A DNA stretch of 7,030 bases from Acidimicrobiaceae bacterium (GTDB lineage Bacteria > Actinomycetota > Acidimicrobiia > Acidimicrobiales > Ilumatobacteraceae), in contig DMQJ01000056.1 of the NCBI GenBank assembly GCA_003455715.1, positions 1 to 7,030 on the forward strand, given 5' to 3'. The notes under the pieces are model-generated. The model did no database searches and was not told where the DNA came from. It saw only the letters and a program-made list of their open reading frames with translations. The position numbers and the translations under genes are program-made. Every line of letters starts with the position of its first letter. Within the stretch, counting starts at the first letter, position 1. Shown in pieces: positions 6,031-7,030 of this stretch.

Positions 6031-6531
6031 CTACCAGCTCATGCGCACGGGCACGGGTGCGTCGGCGAGGTTGGCGATCTCGGTGTAGATCGCCGTGTCC
6101 ATCACCACGTCGGCACCGGGTGGAATGGCCTTGCCCAGGGTGTTGGTGCACGTGGTGGTCTGCCCGTTGTCGACGTTGCGAATGGTGAGGAGCACGCCGT
6201 CAGGGGCGAGCAGTGTGGTGCACGGCCGGCCGGCCGCGTTGTAGCGAGCGAACGCGGCCCGAGCGGCGACTTCGTTGGCGTTGGGCGGCGGTGGCACGGC
6301 CACGTCGACCACGCCTGGGAGCACCGGCTCGTCGTCGCCTCCCACGAATGCAGGCAGGCCAGGCTCGTAGGGGGTGGTAGGGGGTGCCGTGTCGGAACCG
6401 ACTTCCTGCTCGCCGCCCACGGCCACGATGGTGTCGTCGCCAGTGTCGCGGTTGATCACCCAGAGGGTGGGCAAAGCCACGAGGGTGACGATGGAGGCGA
6501 GGGCGACGCGGCGGCGTTCGGTGGCGTTCAT
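6031..6531 (-). CDS. Membrane-anchored DPBB (RlpA-like) domain protein in the rpfB/yabE position
   Basis: The product is 166 residues. A basic N-terminus (MNATERRR) precedes a hydrophobic segment at about 9-26 that looks like a signal anchor. An acidic, proline-rich linker follows (about 28-85). The last ~75 residues, LLTIRNVDNGQTTTCTNTLG...VVMDTAIYTEIANL...VPVRMSW, resemble the end of a double-psi beta-barrel as in RlpA (V-N--NG--V-V---DRGP ... R-IDLS--A---L ... V-V). The RlpA catalytic His and the Asp of DRGP appear replaced (CTTLLAPDG and TNTLGK), so lytic activity is doubtful. Cys104 and Cys128 could form an extracytoplasmic disulfide. It sits between tatD and rsmA, where Mycobacterium has rpfB and Bacillus has yabE (DUF348-G5-3D), which suggests a cell-wall role. 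No Rpf, G5 or DUF348 domain is visible. No Shine-Dalgarno is seen before the ATG. The domain call is by eye. Confidence 0.7.
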   Translation of the reverse strand: MNATERRRVALASIVTLVALPTLWVINRDTGDDTIVAVGGEQEVGSDTAPPTTPYEPGLPAFVGGDDEPVLPGVVDVAVPPPPNANEVAARAAFARYNAAGRPCTTLLAPDGVLLTIRNVDNGQTTTCTNTLGKAIPPGADVVMDTAIYTEIANLADAPVPVRMSW

Positions 6532-6582
6532 GGGCGTCGGGCGGGCGGTGCGGCCGGGGCGCGCACAGCGGGCAACTCAAGG

Positions 6583-6915
6583 CTAAGGACGCAGGGCCGG
6601 GAACGCAAGGCAGGCGTTGGCCGTGGTGACCGATGCCATGTCGGTGGCGGTGGTGCCGCGCAGGCCCGCGAGGAATTCGACGACGTGAGCCACATACGCA
6701 GGTTGGTTGGTGCGACCGCGGTGCGGCACCGGCGCCAGGTAGGGCGCATCGGTCTCGATCAGCAGGCGGTCCAGCGGCACCATGCGCGCCACGTCGCGCA
6801 GGTCTTCGGCGTTGCGAAAGGTCAGGATGCCCGAGAACGACACCATGAAGCCGAGGTCCAGCGCCGCACGGGCCACCTCGCGCGTTTCGGTGAAGCAATG
6901 GAAGACGCCGCCCAC
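6583..6915 (-). pseudogene. tatD: TatD-family metal-dependent DNase, 5'-truncated remnant
   Basis: The ~110 residues match the C-terminal half of TatD-type hydrolases (usually about 260 residues). Visible are [10 protein letters not shown] with a metal-ligand His, [20 protein letters not shown], and [25 protein letters not shown] with the conserved metal-binding Asp. The N-terminal half is absent, including the D-H-H opening, the conserved Glu and a further His. Reading upstream, the frame hits an in-frame TAG at 6960-6958 after only about 15 more codons, and that DNA already belongs to a plus-strand promoter region. The GTG at 6915 is an arbitrary boundary and not a credible start for an active enzyme. 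The gene leads the DPBB/rsmA/ispE cluster as in Mycobacterium, with a 51-base gap. It is therefore either a true pseudogene or a gene severed by an assembly join. Confidence 0.85.
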
Positions 6916-6958
6916 GGCCCCCTGCCCTGCCCTGCGCGCCCGTGGCCGGTGGAGGTGC
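6916..6958. other. Junction zone between tatD remnant and unrelated plus-strand gene
   Basis: The TatD homology ends around 6915-6930 and the leader of the MKLETLA gene begins by about 6956. Between them lies a short tandem repeat, CCCTG three times (6920-6934), followed by GC-rich sequence. No insertion-sequence ends, attachment site or long inverted repeat are visible, so the nature of the join is open. Confidence 0.6.
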
Positions 6959-6964
6959 TAAGAT
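6956..6964 (+). promoter_or_regulatory. Extended -10 element for the plus-strand gene at the right edge
   Basis: TGC-TAAGAT matches the extended -10 pattern TGnTAtaaT with two mismatches. No good -35 hexamer lies 16-18 bases upstream, as expected for extended -10 promoters. It would give a leader of about 35-40 bases, carrying GGGAGA at 6996-7001, 6 bases before the ATG. Confidence 0.4.
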
Positions 6965-7007
6965 TCGCCCCTTCAGGCAGCACGCCAACCTTCCCGGGAG
7001 ACTCCGC

Positions 7008-7030
7008 ATGAAACTCGAAACCCTCGCCGT
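7008..7030 (+). CDS. Start of a probable O-acetylhomoserine sulfhydrylase (partial)
   Basis: Only seven full codons and two bases of the eighth are in the window: MKLETLA followed by GT. The opening MKLETLAVHAGY is characteristic of proteobacterial O-acetylhomoserine aminocarboxypropyltransferase/sulfhydrylase (MetY), a PLP enzyme that makes homocysteine from O-acetylhomoserine and sulfide. Identification therefore rests on a remembered N-terminal signature of seven or eight residues. The ribosome binding site GGGAGA and an extended -10 promoter support a real gene start. If correct, it is proteobacterial in style and unlike the actinobacterial cluster to its left. Confidence 0.55.

Noticed and set aside
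6029..6151. Longer rsmA reading starting MHQHPGQGHS
   Set aside because: It overlaps the DPBB gene by 121 bases and encodes low-complexity Arg/His-rich sequence. Family homology begins after the GTG at 6028.
6200..7009. 269-codon minus-strand frame spanning the DPBB gene, tatD and the right junction
   Set aside because: It overlaps two recognisable genes in another frame and is Arg/Pro/His-rich, typical of a shadow frame in GC-rich DNA.
1..7030. CRISPR array, insertion sequence or defence system
   Set aside because: No spaced repeats, transposase, terminal inverted repeats or defence-related domains were seen. The only repeats are the 12-mer pair and the CCCTG triplet.

Overview
The window appears to be a patchwork. 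Its core, about 960 to 6915, reads as high-GC Actinomycetota chromosome. I place it near Acidimicrobiia from remembered protein flavour, not from a search. The core encodes a fused FO synthase (fbiC), an Asp/Glu-type amino-acid racemase, tRNA-Gln(UUG), the 32-residue ribosomal protein bS22, and a leftward tatD / DPBB-like protein / rsmA / ispE cluster. Two markers support an actinobacterial source: the fbiC fusion and bS22, which is known from mycobacterial 30S subunits. A third is the order tatD-X-rsmA-ispE, which matches tatD-rpfB-ksgA-ispE in Mycobacterium.

The two ends do not match this core. On the left, 1-607 (minus strand) is the start of a secreted ABC-type substrate-binding protein. 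Its Sec signal peptide and sequence look proteobacterial, probably alphaproteobacterial. A 434-base non-coding stretch of visibly lower GC separates it from fbiC. That stretch holds an operator-like palindrome, a 12-base direct repeat, a stem-loop and a good sigma70-type promoter for fbiC. On the right, tatD is cut: only its C-terminal ~110 residues remain. Within about 50 bases the sequence changes to a plus-strand promoter, a ribosome binding site and the first codons of a gene starting MKLETLA. That start is typical of proteobacterial O-acetylhomoserine sulfhydrylase. The abrupt switches suggest either a chimeric assembly or a transferred block.

Layout: 1-607 minus, transporter binding protein (runs off the left edge). 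608-1041, regulatory/intergenic. 1042-3438 plus, fbiC. 3428-4123 minus, racemase, overlapping the fbiC tail. 4152-4222 minus, tRNA-Gln, 28 bases upstream of the racemase. 4308-4406 plus, bS22, probably on a leaderless or nearly leaderless mRNA. 4437-5195 minus, ispE. 5192-6028 minus, rsmA. 6031-6531 minus, anchored DPBB-like protein. 6583-6915 minus, tatD remnant. 7008-7030 plus, start of the sulfhydrylase-like gene.

Functionally, fbiC supplies the deazaflavin core of cofactor F420. The leftward cluster combines rRNA dimethylation (rsmA), isoprenoid precursor synthesis (ispE) and a cell-envelope protein in the slot usually held by RpfB (Actinobacteria) or YabE (Bacillus). The rsmA-ispE junction overlaps by 4 bases and the DPBB-rsmA gap is 2 bases, so these three genes form a tightly coupled operon.
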